DNA of 64,000 bases from Bacteroides luhongzhouii. GTDB lineage: Bacteria > Bacteroidota > Bacteroidia > Bacteroidales > Bacteroidaceae. How positions within the stretch are numbered: position 1 is the first letter of the stretch; each line of letters begins with the position of its first letter. This document shows, in pieces, positions 47,401 through 57,771 of the stretch. The stretch is from contig NZ_CP059973.1 of assembly GCF_009193295.2 (NCBI RefSeq), forward strand, positions 1,488,001 to 1,552,000. Direction: 5' to 3'. The position numbers and the translations under genes are program-made. Below the pieces are notes generated by a model that was not told the origin of the DNA, searched no databases, and worked only from the letters and a program-made list of their open reading frames with translations.

Positions 47401-47846
47401 GTATCGGTTTCATCGTAAAGAGAGAATACCACCAGCATGGAAGTCTGGCGTTTCTGGGTTGTCACACCGACTTTGGTTACTTCGGCAGGCAGTAATCCCT
47501 GTGCCATAGAAACACGGTTCTGCACGTTGACGGCGGCCATATCCGGGTCTGTTCCCTGTTTGAAATAGATGGATATATCACCGGCACCGGTGTTGGATGC
47601 GTTGGAGGTCATATACATCATATTTTCTACACCGTTGATTTGTTCCTCTAGCGGAGCAATCACGGAGTTCAATACAGTTGATGCACTGGCACCCGTATAA
47701 GTGGCCCTTACCGATACGGTAGGGGGCGCAATGTCCGGATATTGGGTGATTGGCAGTGTTGCCAGTCCGATAGCACCCAGGATGACTATCAAAATAGAAA
47801 TAACGGTTGATAGTACCGGACGGTTAATAAATTTATCTAACTTCAT
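44412..47846 (-). CDS. RND efflux inner-membrane transporter (AcrB/HAE1 type)
   Basis: This 1144-aa proton-driven transporter has 12 helices in two halves with two large periplasmic loops. It opens with KLDKFINRPVLSTVISILIV, and the proton relay aspartates are Asp405-Asp406 in AIVVDDAIVVVEGV. A second diagnostic stretch is GARLRPILMTSLAMVVGLLP near the C-terminus. It is about 100 residues longer than E. coli AcrB, with part of the excess between helices 6 and 7 (a hydrophobic insertion around residues 510-590). It starts 16 bp after the membrane-fusion gene and forms a standard tripartite pump, probably for drugs, bile salts or other toxic compounds. Confidence 0.96.
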   Translation of the reverse strand: MKLDKFINRPVLSTVISILIVILGAIGLATLPITQYPDIAPPTVSVRATYTGASASTVLNSVIAPLEEQINGVENMMYMTSNASNTGAGDISIYFKQGTDPDMAAVNVQNRVSMAQGLLPAEVTKVGVTTQKRQTSMLVVFSLYDETDTYTEAFIENYAKINLIPQVQRVPGVGDASVMGQDYSMRIWLRPDVMAQYKLVPGDVSAALAEQNVEAAPGQFGERSNQTFQYTIRYKGRLQQPEEFENIVIKSLPDGEVLRLNDIAEIQLDRLGYNFTNRVNGHKAVTCIVYQMAGTNATQTISDIQVLLDEASKSLPAGLKINVSMNANDFLFASIHEVLKTLIEAFILVFIVVYIFLQDLRSTLIPTIAIPVALIGTFFILSLVGFSLNLLTLCALVLAIAIVVDDAIVVVEGVHAKLDQGYTSARLASIDAMNELGGAIVSITLVMMAVFVPVSFMGGTAGTFYRQFGMTMAIAIGLSALNALTLSPALCAVLLKPHKQEGEGSEEVPPLKERMKTAYKAAHTTMINRYTEAIGKMLHPGITLTFTLVVILGMIFGFFNINPIVTAILILLSILALIGMSTKKFKNSFNDTYESILKRYKKRVLFFIQKKWLSMGLVVASIVLLMFFMNTTPTGMVPNEDTGTLMGAVTLPPGTSQDRSEEILARVDSLIAADPAVSSRTLISGFSFIGGQGPSYGSFIIKLKDWDERSMIQNSDVVVGSLYMRAQKIIKEAQVLFFAPPMIPGYSASTDIEVNMQDKTGGDLNKFFDVVNDYTAALEARPEINSAKTTFNPNFPQYMIDIDAAACKKAGISPSDILTTMQGYYGGLYASNFNRFGKMYRVMIQSDPLSRKNLESLKNIKVRNNAGEMAPISQFITVDKVYGPDIISRFNLYTSMKVMVAPASGYTSGQALAALAEVASQNLPTGYTYELGGMAREEAQSSGSATGLIFILCFVFVYLLLSAQYESYILPLAVLLSVPFGLLGSFLFVNGVSAIGNISMLKMILGTMSNNIYMQIALIMLMGLLAKNAILIVEFALDRRKMGMSITWAAVLGAGARLRPILMTSLAMVVGLLPLMFAFGVGAHGNRTLGTASIGGMLIGMICQIFIVPVLFVIFQYLQEKVKPMEWEDIDNTDAVTEIEQYAK

Positions 47847-47862
47847 ACGATTATCTAAATTA

Positions 47863-49038
47863 TTAATTGAAAGCTGTAGCTAAATTACCATCGTGCTGGT
47901 CTTTCAAATGCTGTTGATAGTTCGCTTCTTTTTGAGCAGGTGTGATAGGCTGTATGTGCTGGCCGTCTTTCAGACTCTGTACTCCTTCAATTACGATTTT
48001 ATCTCCCGGATTCAGGCCGGAAGTAACGAGATATTCTTTTCCGTTATCCAGGTTAAAGATGCCGATTTCCGTATATTTTACGGTGTTATCCGGTTGCAGC
48101 ACGTAAACGAACTTCTTATCCTGGATTTCTACTGTTGCAGATTGTGGTATGCTGATTACATTTTCCATGGTATAAGGGATCAGCACGTTTGCTGTTCCAC
48201 CGCTACGCAAGATATGCTCATTGTTCGGGAAAAGTGCACGCATGCTTACCGAACCGGTTGACTGGTCGATCACTCCTGTAATTGCGTCTACTTTACCTTC
48301 GATGCTGTACTCTGTACCGTCTATCAATTGTAATTTGATAGCTGGAATTTTGCTGATTTCTTCTTTGATAGTACCTCCGGTCTTAGTCATGGCCAACAAT
48401 TCTTTTTCTGTCATGGAGAAATATACATATACTTCATCAATTTCAGAAACAGTAGTCATTGGAGTAGAGATGGAAGGGCTTACCAGTGCACCCAGACGAT
48501 AGGGGATGTCATTGATTACCCCGTCGGAAGGGCTCTTCACTTGGGTGAAAGAGAGATTCTGCTGAGCTGTGGTAAGCTGTGCTTTCGCTTGTGCCAGTTG
48601 TGCCTGTGACTGTGCCAGTGAGTTTTCTGCCATTGACAAATCATAGTCACTGATAATGTTCTTCTTATTGAGCTCACGCTTATTGTCCACTGTCATTTGT
48701 TGAGTGCGGACAGCAGCTTCTGCTGTAGCAACGGCAGCTTTTGCTGTGCGTACTGAAGCTTCATATTGTGTAGGGTCAACAATGAACAACACTTGTCCTT
48801 TACGGACAGCTGCACCTTCGTCTACACATAGTTTCGTGATAAAACCCGATACTTGGGGGCGGATTTCTACATCTTGTTTACCTCTAATTGTAGCCGGATA
48901 GGCAGTTGTTAAATTAGCAGTCGTTTTTTGTAACTCTTGTACTGCATATTCAGGAACCTTTCCTGTGTCATTACCCTTATTGCCACAACTAGACAAGAGG
49001 GCTACGCAAAATGCAAATAAAACAATTCTACTTTTCAT
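47863..49038 (-). CDS. RND efflux periplasmic adaptor (AcrA type)
   Basis: This 391-aa membrane-fusion protein has lipobox LSSC, a lipoyl-like half (PQVSGFITKLCVDEGAAVRKGQ), an alpha-helical hairpin at about residues 90-165 and beta-barrel parts (VDAITGVIDQSTGSVSMRALFPN). It links the inner-membrane pump and the outer-membrane channel. It is the first gene of the acrA-acrB-oprM-lpxA order; no local TetR-type regulator is seen. Confidence 0.95.
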   Translation of the reverse strand: MKSRIVLFAFCVALLSSCGNKGNDTGKVPEYAVQELQKTTANLTTAYPATIRGKQDVEIRPQVSGFITKLCVDEGAAVRKGQVLFIVDPTQYEASVRTAKAAVATAEAAVRTQQMTVDNKRELNKKNIISDYDLSMAENSLAQSQAQLAQAKAQLTTAQQNLSFTQVKSPSDGVINDIPYRLGALVSPSISTPMTTVSEIDEVYVYFSMTEKELLAMTKTGGTIKEEISKIPAIKLQLIDGTEYSIEGKVDAITGVIDQSTGSVSMRALFPNNEHILRSGGTANVLIPYTMENVISIPQSATVEIQDKKFVYVLQPDNTVKYTEIGIFNLDNGKEYLVTSGLNPGDKIVIEGVQSLKDGQHIQPITPAQKEANYQQHLKDQHDGNLATAFN

Positions 49039-49122
49039 ACTTCTAAATATCTGTTTTTTAATTTAATGCGTTTGTTGCCAGTGTGCTGTTCATCCATATA
49101 GATAAGGGGGTTAAGGAAGAAA

Positions 49123-49158
49123 AACCGGAAACTAAATTAGAGACTTTAGTTTCCGGTT
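49123..49158 (-). terminator. Terminator of the beta-galactosidase gene
   Basis: Perfect 14-bp arms (AACCGGAAACTAAA at 49123-49136 and its complement at 49145-49158) with an 8-nt loop, followed on the minus strand by TTTTT. It lies 61 bp past the beta-galactosidase stop and isolates it from the efflux operon. Confidence 0.85.
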
Positions 49159-49219
49159 GCAAAAGTACTTTAAATTCGGTATTCTTGTTCTCTGATACCG
49201 TGTTTTTTAACTATGTTTT

Positions 49220-52339
<3,120 letters not shown>

Positions 52340-52465
52340 TTAGGTTTGAATTTCTGGAGTCAAAGATAGGGAATATTTTATTCAGTGAAGGTTAAAGAAT
52401 CATTCAATTAAGTCTAGTTTTTAATAAATTGGCTAGAAAACAGAGTATTTTACTGACTCTAATCA

Positions 52466-52517
52466 GTAAAAACGTGAGATACAGTTTTCCCCTGCGATGG
52501 AAAAGGTATCTCACGTT
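52466..52517 (-). terminator. Long hairpin with minus-strand T-run upstream of beta-galactosidase
   Basis: Perfect 12-bp arms AACGTGAGATAC (52471-52482) and GTATCTCACGTT (52506-52517) plus inner pairing of TTTTCC with GGAAAA around an 8-nt loop. On the minus strand the stem is followed by TTTTT. It should end a minus-strand transcript 139 bp before the beta-galactosidase start, so either a small RNA or an attenuated leader precedes that gene. Confidence 0.65.
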
Positions 52518-52752
52518 AATAAAAATTGGCTGTTACATTAGTCAGCTCTTATACGCTGTTTGTACGTACATATCACTCAAGTGTGGGGAAGGTATCCTCT
52601 TCGAAGATAGAACGAAAGGACTACTTGCACAAGCAATCTTTTTCGCTTTGTTGTCTATCTTCTATATATACTGGTTAGGGTTATGATTCTTTTCAGGTTG
52701 TCGTACATATCTTTGTTATGTTTACCGCATCATTTCTCTGTGGTGCGCGGTT

Positions 52753-52850
52753 AAAAAAAAAGAGAGCGTGGGAAACTACCACTGTATGCGACCGTAGGTA
52801 TCCAGCTAAAACCCTACAACGACATAAGTGATAGCCCCACGCCCATTTAT
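52753..52850 (-). ncRNA. Candidate rod-like small RNA with intrinsic terminator
   Basis: On the minus strand a roughly 90-nt segment folds back on itself: GCGTGGGG (52842-52835) pairs with CCCACGC (52772-52766), CTATCACT pairs with AGTGGTAG, TATG with CATA and GTAGG with CCTAC, leaving an apical loop of about 14 nt. A run of nine T follows at 52761-52753, so transcription should stop there. No open reading frame fits. The 615-bp gap 52328-52942 contains this element, the hairpin at 52466-52517 and nothing else that I can name. I do not recognise the RNA family; strand and 5' end are inferred from the T-run and folding. Confidence 0.5.
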
Positions 52851-52919
52851 TATTATGGATAAATGGCTATATATAATACTTTTAGCTGAAAAGTATCCCT
52901 TTTTACCAATATAATGCTT

Positions 52920-52927
52920 ACCTTTGC
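52920..52927 (+). promoter_or_regulatory. -7 box of the Rpn-family gene
   Basis: TACCTTTG fits TAnnTTTG and ends 15 bp before the ATG, leaving a short leader. No clear -33 element. Confidence 0.45.
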
Positions 52928-52942
52928 TAAAAACGTATTCTT

Positions 52943-53935
52943 ATGGAACAGAAAGACAAATATATTCGTTTTGACTGGGCAATCAAACGCCTTTTACGCA
53001 ATAAGGCTAACTTCGGGGTGCTTGAAGGTTTCCTCACAGTATTATTAGGTGAGGAGATTCATATTCTTGAAATTTTAGAAAGTGAAGGTAATCAGCAACG
53101 GGAAGATGATAAATTTAATCGTGTTGATATTAAAGCCCGCAATAGTAAAGATGAAATAATTCTTGTTGAAGTTCAGAATACTCGTGAACTCTATTATCTG
53201 GAACGTATCCTGTATGGGGTAGCTAAGACTATTACCGAACATATTGATCTGGGCGAAATCTACTCTAACGTAAAGAAGGTATACTCTATCAGTATTCTTT
53301 ATTTCGACATTGGGCAAGGAAATGATTACCTTTATCATGGACAGAATACATTTTTGGGTGTACACACGGGCGATCATCTGAAAGTTACTACCAAAGAACA
53401 GGGGGCTATTGTTCGTAAGTTGCCTGCTGAAATCTTTCCTGAATACTTCCTTATCCGTGTGAATGAGTTTAATAAAGTGGCTGTTACTCCTCTGGAAGAA
53501 TGGATTGAATATCTGAAGACAGGGTGTATACGCCCTGATACAAAGGCACCCGGACTTGAAGAGGCTCGTAAGAAACTGGTTTATTATAATATGGATAAGG
53601 CTGAAAAGCTGGCATACGATCGCCATATAGATGCGGTAATGATACAGAATGATGTGTTGAGTACTGCTAAATTAGAAGGGCATGAAGAAGGACACCAGCT
53701 TGGACTTGAAGAAGGACGACAACGAGGACTTGAAGAAGGTATTAAGGAAGGACTTGAAAAAGGCATTGAGCAAGGTATTGAGCAAGGTATTGAGCAAGGT
53801 ATTGAAAAAGGTATTGAGCGAGGCATTGAAAAAGAAAAAACAATCACTGTCCGTAAGTTGAAATCTCTCAATATCCCTGTTGATACTATTATGCAGGTTA
53901 CAGGATTGTCTGCTGAAGAGATAGAACAACTCTAA
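52943..53935 (+). CDS. Rpn-family PD-(D/E)XK nuclease / putative transposase
   Basis: This 330-aa cytoplasmic protein starts like the family (YIRFDWAIKRLLRNKANFGVLEGFLTVLL). Its PD-(D/E)XK core is visible as FNRVDIKARNSKDEIILVEVQN, with the metal-binding Asp and the E-x-Q end. Residues about 244-300 are a charged helix of four-residue G-x-E-x repeats (EEGHQLGLEEG, then GIEQ/GIEK units), ending in a short C-terminal helix-turn-helix-like end (IPVDTIMQVTGLSAEEIEQL). Rpn proteins promote recombination in E. coli and have been linked to phage defence. The gene stands alone with its own promoter and terminator, and there are no terminal inverted repeats of an IS around it. Confidence 0.88.
   Translation: MEQKDKYIRFDWAIKRLLRNKANFGVLEGFLTVLLGEEIHILEILESEGNQQREDDKFNRVDIKARNSKDEIILVEVQNTRELYYLERILYGVAKTITEHIDLGEIYSNVKKVYSISILYFDIGQGNDYLYHGQNTFLGVHTGDHLKVTTKEQGAIVRKLPAEIFPEYFLIRVNEFNKVAVTPLEEWIEYLKTGCIRPDTKAPGLEEARKKLVYYNMDKAEKLAYDRHIDAVMIQNDVLSTAKLEGHEEGHQLGLEEGRQRGLEEGIKEGLEKGIEQGIEQGIEQGIEKGIERGIEKEKTITVRKLKSLNIPVDTIMQVTGLSAEEIEQL
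53762..53833 (+). repeat. Six 12-bp coding repeats in the Rpn-family gene
   Basis: Six in-frame units of the type GGTATTGAGCAA run back to back (53762, 53774, 53786, 53798, 53810, 53822), encoding residues 274-297 as GIEQ, GIEK or GIER. Two adjacent units are identical. Gain or loss of units would keep the frame. Confidence 0.95.
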
Positions 53936-53976
53936 TAGGCACCTATTATAGGTCCTTTTCCTATAACTATATAAGA

Positions 53977-54013
53977 GAATCCTGCACTAATAAAAAAGTT
54001 CAGTGCAGGATTC
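53977..54013. terminator. Bidirectional terminator between Rpn and TonB receptor genes
   Basis: Arms GAATCCTGCACT (53977-53988) and AGTGCAGGATTC (54002-54013) are perfect complements around a 13-nt A-rich loop. It lies between the convergent gene ends at 53935 (+) and 54048 (-). Confidence 0.8.
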
Positions 54014-54047
54014 CTCATTCTTATTATTATAGAAAATGTTTTGTAAC

Positions 54048-56225
54048 CTAAAATCTTAATTTAACTCCGGCATTCATGACGAAACCGTCAAGCGGTGCAT
54101 AAATATCCCTGAATATAGGATTGGATATACTGCCTGTGTATATCGTGTCAAAACGGGTTTGGCGTCTATCCGTGAAGTTTTCAAAGTTGGCATATAAAGA
54201 AAACATTTCCCATATTTTCTCAATCATAAAGCCGCATACCACATACTGTTTCCCTTTCAGTCCGTCTCCTAATTTCTGCGGACTAAAGTAATATGCCTCT
54301 AAACCAATTTTCCATTTGTCCTCTACCTCATACATCAAAATGCTGTTCAACCGGTGTTTGGGAGTTAATATATTCTCTTGTCTTATACCGTTTTCTTTCG
54401 TGTCGGTATCGGTAAATGTATATCCTAAATATAGATGGAAATCTTTATATCCGATTTTTACATTCGTTTCTCCGCCTTTGCTATCTGTATGGCCGGTTAT
54501 GTTGTTGAGTCTGTACAGACCGTCTGTTGTTGATTGTAGCAGGAGGGGATTGTCGAGATAGGTATAAAAGAATAGTTGGTTGATGCTGAATGTAATGTTG
54601 CCGTCACAGAAGGAAGTCACATAATTAAAGTCTATATTTAACCCGTAACTTCTTTCCAGTTTATTCTTATCCTTGTCGATTGGTAATACATGCTGGTATT
54701 GAAGCCTTTCGCTATCTTCTGTAAAGATAGTAGGTGCTTTATAGCCAAACCCTCCTCCGAGCCGGGAGGAAAATTTGTCAGTTATCTTGAAGTGGGCGGA
54801 GACGCGTGGAAGTATGGCAGTTCCATAATCAGGGACATAATCCGTTCGTAATCCTGTTTCCAGGTTAAGCCACTCTGTCGCTTCCCAGTTGTTCTGTACG
54901 AAAGCTCCCAGTATTGTTTGGTTATAGTCTCTTGGTTGAAAATCGGTCAGTTTCTTTTCATCAAACTTATCCGTCCACAAATTCAGTCCGGCTACCCATT
55001 CTGTTTTTTGATTCGTATGTGTGTATGATAGTTCGCTGAATGTAGATACTTGAACACCTTCGAAAGAATAGCTTGGTACTCCTATGTTTCTTTTGAAATA
55101 AGTGACACTATTCTTAAAGTCCAATCTGTCTTTTTCATTAAATCTGTGCCCGAAGGTTAATTGGGTAGAATGTCTTTGTGTCTTATTCTTCTCGAAATAA
55201 GAGTGGGTGTCGTCTCCTTTTCCTTTTATATATTCAATATCTCCTCCCAAGCGGTCCTCGAACATGGCATTAAGCCCTATGCTTATCTGTGTGTTTTCAG
55301 TTAAATAGAGGAATAATTTAGGATTAAAGACATATCTGTCGAACTGGGGTATTGCCGTGAAACCGGTATCCGAAGGGTCATAAGCCCAATTTCTATTATA
55401 AGAAGCAAAGATTGTTGTACCGACCTTATTGAATCGTTGCCCATAAAATCCGCTCACGTCCAAGCCTTTGCCTGATGTCCCGTTGAGATGCAGGCTTAAG
55501 TCTCTCTTCTCTTCGGGAGTTTTTGAGATGAGGTTGATTAATCCGGCTATTGCTCCGCCGCCGTATAGGGTAGATGTAGAGCCTTTGATAATTTCAACCT
55601 GCTTCAAGTCGAGGGGAGGAGTCTGTAATAGTCCCAGTCCGCTTGCCGCACCTGCAAAAACGGGGAATCCGTCTTTCAATATCTGCGTATATCTGCCGTC
55701 TAAACCCTGTATGCGTATAGCTGCGTTTCCTGATGTCGCAGAGGTTTGTTGTGTAATGATACCTGTACTTTCGTTCAGCAACATACGGATATCTCCCGGC
55801 TTCATACTTCCTTTTTCTCCAAGCTCTTCACTGGAGATGAATTCAACCCTGGTAGGTATATTTTGGATACTTCGTGTTCCTCTGGTCGATGAAATAATTA
55901 CTTCTTCCAGCATTTCTTCATCTTGCTCTAAGAAAATCTCCACCGGAGCTGTTGAGGAGAGGGGGAACGAAAATGATTTTGTTTCAGACTCATACCCTAG
56001 ATAACTGAATGTAATATGTTGCACTCCGTTTGGTATGTTTGATATTGTGATTATTCCGTTCTCATCCGAGCTGGCTCCATTGGTTGTTTTGTTAAGAACA
56101 GCGTTCACGCCAATCAATATCTCTTTGTTTTTTTCGTCTTTAACGATTGCTTTAAATGTGTTTTGCGCCCATGCGTTTTGCGCCAGCAATGTAACTATTG
56201 CTAGTGTTATAATTCTTATGTTCAT
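54048..56225 (-). CDS. TonB-dependent receptor (non-SusC type)
   Basis: This 725-aa outer-membrane receptor has a signal peptide ending NAWAQ, a carboxypeptidase-regulatory-like domain at about 22-100, a TonB box (MLEEVIISSTR), a plug (IRIQGLDGRYTQILKDGFPVF, STLYGGGAIAGLINL) and a 22-strand barrel ending in FVMNAGVKLRF. Length and plug resemble siderophore, cobalamin or metal receptors rather than SusC (about 1000 aa), and no SusD follows. A Cys-rich small protein gene lies 145 bp upstream on the same strand, hinting at metal uptake. Ligand unknown. Confidence 0.93.
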   Translation of the reverse strand: MNIRIITLAIVTLLAQNAWAQNTFKAIVKDEKNKEILIGVNAVLNKTTNGASSDENGIITISNIPNGVQHITFSYLGYESETKSFSFPLSSTAPVEIFLEQDEEMLEEVIISSTRGTRSIQNIPTRVEFISSEELGEKGSMKPGDIRMLLNESTGIITQQTSATSGNAAIRIQGLDGRYTQILKDGFPVFAGAASGLGLLQTPPLDLKQVEIIKGSTSTLYGGGAIAGLINLISKTPEEKRDLSLHLNGTSGKGLDVSGFYGQRFNKVGTTIFASYNRNWAYDPSDTGFTAIPQFDRYVFNPKLFLYLTENTQISIGLNAMFEDRLGGDIEYIKGKGDDTHSYFEKNKTQRHSTQLTFGHRFNEKDRLDFKNSVTYFKRNIGVPSYSFEGVQVSTFSELSYTHTNQKTEWVAGLNLWTDKFDEKKLTDFQPRDYNQTILGAFVQNNWEATEWLNLETGLRTDYVPDYGTAILPRVSAHFKITDKFSSRLGGGFGYKAPTIFTEDSERLQYQHVLPIDKDKNKLERSYGLNIDFNYVTSFCDGNITFSINQLFFYTYLDNPLLLQSTTDGLYRLNNITGHTDSKGGETNVKIGYKDFHLYLGYTFTDTDTKENGIRQENILTPKHRLNSILMYEVEDKWKIGLEAYYFSPQKLGDGLKGKQYVVCGFMIEKIWEMFSLYANFENFTDRRQTRFDTIYTGSISNPIFRDIYAPLDGFVMNAGVKLRF

Positions 56226-56370
56226 ATTTTTATTATTGATAATTTACCGTTGCACACTTATTCACGCTATGAATAAATACGCAGCAAACCTACGGTGAAG
56301 TATAACCTTCGCCGTCGTGAATTAAATAAATAGTTATATCTCCATAGAAGGGATATTCTTAAATAAATGA

Positions 56371-56700
56371 TTAGAGAATCATTATCTTGGGTGGTTGCCA
56401 GATAGAAGATGAGAACTGCGGAATCAGTTTCTCCTTGTAAAACGAAAGGGGGGTATCATTGAACTGAATCATTGTGACAAATGGCGAATGAAACAGTTTG
56501 GGCGCAGGGCAGCCCGTACAAGTGTTGCAATGTAAGAAAGGTGAGCAGCAACAATCTGTGCAGGAACATCCGTCGTCATCAGTGGATGTCTCTTCCTGCG
56601 TGTCATTTTTGCATTGGAATAAACATTCGTCTTTCAAAAAACAAGGAGCTGTTGATAATAACAACACCCATAAAGCTATTATGTAAGACAAATATTTCAT
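56371..56700 (-). CDS. Small Cys-rich exported protein, DUF6660-like
   Basis: This 109-aa protein has an N-terminal hydrophobic segment (YIIALWVLLLSTAPCF) that could be a signal peptide, then an unusual cluster of cysteines (CSCTDCCCSPFLHCNTCTGC) at about residues 45-64, and a C-terminal WQPPKI. This outline recalls small Bacteroidota proteins encoded before TonB-dependent receptors (DUF6660 or HYC_CC_PP types); the family name is from memory. The cysteines could bind copper, zinc or another metal, or form disulfides. It has a strong promoter and probably shares a transcript with the receptor gene. Confidence 0.75.
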   Translation of the reverse strand: MKYLSYIIALWVLLLSTAPCFLKDECLFQCKNDTQEETSTDDDGCSCTDCCCSPFLHCNTCTGCPAPKLFHSPFVTMIQFNDTPLSFYKEKLIPQFSSSIWQPPKIMIL

Positions 56701-56729
56701 ATATGTTGTACAACGTTTAAATTCGGGCG

Positions 56730-56760
56730 CAAAGTTACTGCTTTACATTTAATAAACAAA
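56730..56760 (-). promoter_or_regulatory. Complete promoter of the Cys-rich gene
   Basis: On minus, TTTG (56757-56760) is separated by exactly 19 bp from TAACTTTG (56730-56737), a full Bacteroides promoter. A 10-bp palindrome GTTGTACAAC at 56705-56714 lies just past the expected start site, a possible regulator site. Confidence 0.7.
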
Positions 56761-56822
56761 ATGTGTCATGTTTTTTGTGCGAAAATTAGGATTGTGATAA
56801 TGCTATCCCATCCTTCAATTAT

Positions 56823-57434
56823 TTACTCTTCTGTCTTTTTCGCATATACTACCTGTTTGCCTGCTCCGTAACGAATCAGCACACCGTGTTCGATAAAAGT
56901 ATTCAGTTCTTTCAAAGCACGTTTCTTGTCGTGCCCTGTCAATCGGCAATAGTCGGTGCGGGTTAGGCAGGGATATTTGTTCAGATGCTGGTTGATTATT
57001 GTCAAACATTCTTCTTCACTGCGCCCTTTCCCGTGGTGACGAGTCATCGATTCTCCACGTTCTAGTCTCATTTGCTGGCCTACTTCTTTCTTAAACTGGC
57101 TACTTGCCCGGAAATTGACATTCTTCAGTTCTATGGATTGTGCATGTACATCTTTTTTCTTCATCACGCGAGGTCCCTTCAAAGACACAGAAAAATATCC
57201 GATATCTCCCAGTTCCACAATCCATCCGTTGGCAATCAAATCTCTCAACTCGTTTTGGAAAGACTGCATGGCGCCTGCCAGTAAACTGCGGCTTATTCCT
57301 GTGAATTTGTGTACACGGTCTAGAAATTCTTCCTGATCGACGGTTCCTTTGAATACTACGCGGGGATGAAGCGGTTGTGCATCGCCTGTTTGTTGAATGT
57401 CAGGCGTGTCGTAAAGGTCATATTGTATACTCAT
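56823..57434 (-). CDS. HU-like DNA-binding protein with C-terminal winged helix
   Basis: The start at ATG 57434 (203 aa) is preferred, since the extra upstream codons have no family match. Residues about 20-118 form an HU-type domain (VVFKGTVDQEEFLDRVHKFT, LGDIGYFSVSLKGP, VNFRASSQFKKEV), and about 130-200 a winged-helix domain (CLTRTDYCRLTGHDKKRALK). This matches the HU-HIG group, in which an HU domain is fused to a wHTH. It should bind and bend DNA in the cytoplasm. The array of four ACTATAGT sites in its promoter region could be its own target. Confidence 0.87.
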   Translation of the reverse strand: MSIQYDLYDTPDIQQTGDAQPLHPRVVFKGTVDQEEFLDRVHKFTGISRSLLAGAMQSFQNELRDLIANGWIVELGDIGYFSVSLKGPRVMKKKDVHAQSIELKNVNFRASSQFKKEVGQQMRLERGESMTRHHGKGRSEEECLTIINQHLNKYPCLTRTDYCRLTGHDKKRALKELNTFIEHGVLIRYGAGKQVVYAKKTEE

Positions 57435-57508
57435 ATTCGTTTTTATTTTGTGTAGGCACATTGATAAATCTGCTTGCCTATCCGGATTTACTTCGTTTGC
57501 TACTTTTA

Positions 57509-57600
57509 TTTCGTTCCACTATAGTTTCTCTTTCGTCCCACTATAGTGTTCCGTAAGGGAAACTATAGTGCTCTTTGTGGAACACTATAGTGGAACGAAA
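57509..57600. promoter_or_regulatory. Array of four ACTATAGT palindromes spaced exactly 22 bp
   Basis: The 8-bp palindrome ACTATAGT begins at 57518, 57540, 57562 and 57584. The outer copies are extended into a perfect 17-bp dyad (57509-57525 with 57584-57600, TTTCGTTCCACTATAGT). Spacers contain GTTCC/GGAAC half-sites. The array lies in the 337-bp gap between the HU-like gene (minus) and the Ig-like lipoprotein gene (plus). Twenty-two bp is two helical turns, so four dimers could sit on one face of the DNA. Binding protein unknown. Confidence 0.85.
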
Positions 57601-57759
57601 AAAGATTAGGCAACAAAGGTAATCTCTTTAGGCAATAAAACTAATTATATTAGCAGGAAAAAAATAAAAACGTCGCAAATATTGTTTATTACCTTAAGCC
57701 ACCCTTTCCTTTTTTAATAAATTAGCTAGAAAGTGTGGTGTTTATTGAATAAGAACCCT

Positions 57760-57767
57760 TATTTTTG
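57760..57767 (+). promoter_or_regulatory. -7 box of the Ig-like lipoprotein gene
   Basis: TATTTTTG fits TAnnTTTG and is 4 bp before the ATG at 57772, implying a leader of only a few bases. A reading starting at 57733 would begin upstream of this box and is not used. Confidence 0.4.
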
Positions 57768-57771
57768 CAGC

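Noticed and set aside
49160..49167. TACTTTTG as an efflux operon promoter
   Set aside because: It matches the -7 consensus on minus, but transcription would start inside the terminator hairpin at 49123-49158, so it is doubtful.
52429..52686. 85-aa reading frame with a hydrophobic C-terminus in the gap before the Rpn gene
   Set aside because: It starts with TTG, has no ribosome-binding site or known family, and runs through the perfect hairpin at 52471-52517, so it is better explained as noncoding.
52943..53935. Intact insertion sequence
   Set aside because: Although the protein belongs to a family named putative transposase, no terminal inverted repeats or target duplications are visible around it.
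57509..57600. CRISPR or insertion-sequence ends
   Set aside because: Repeats are only 8-bp palindromes with short, related spacers, and no transposase is inside the dyad.
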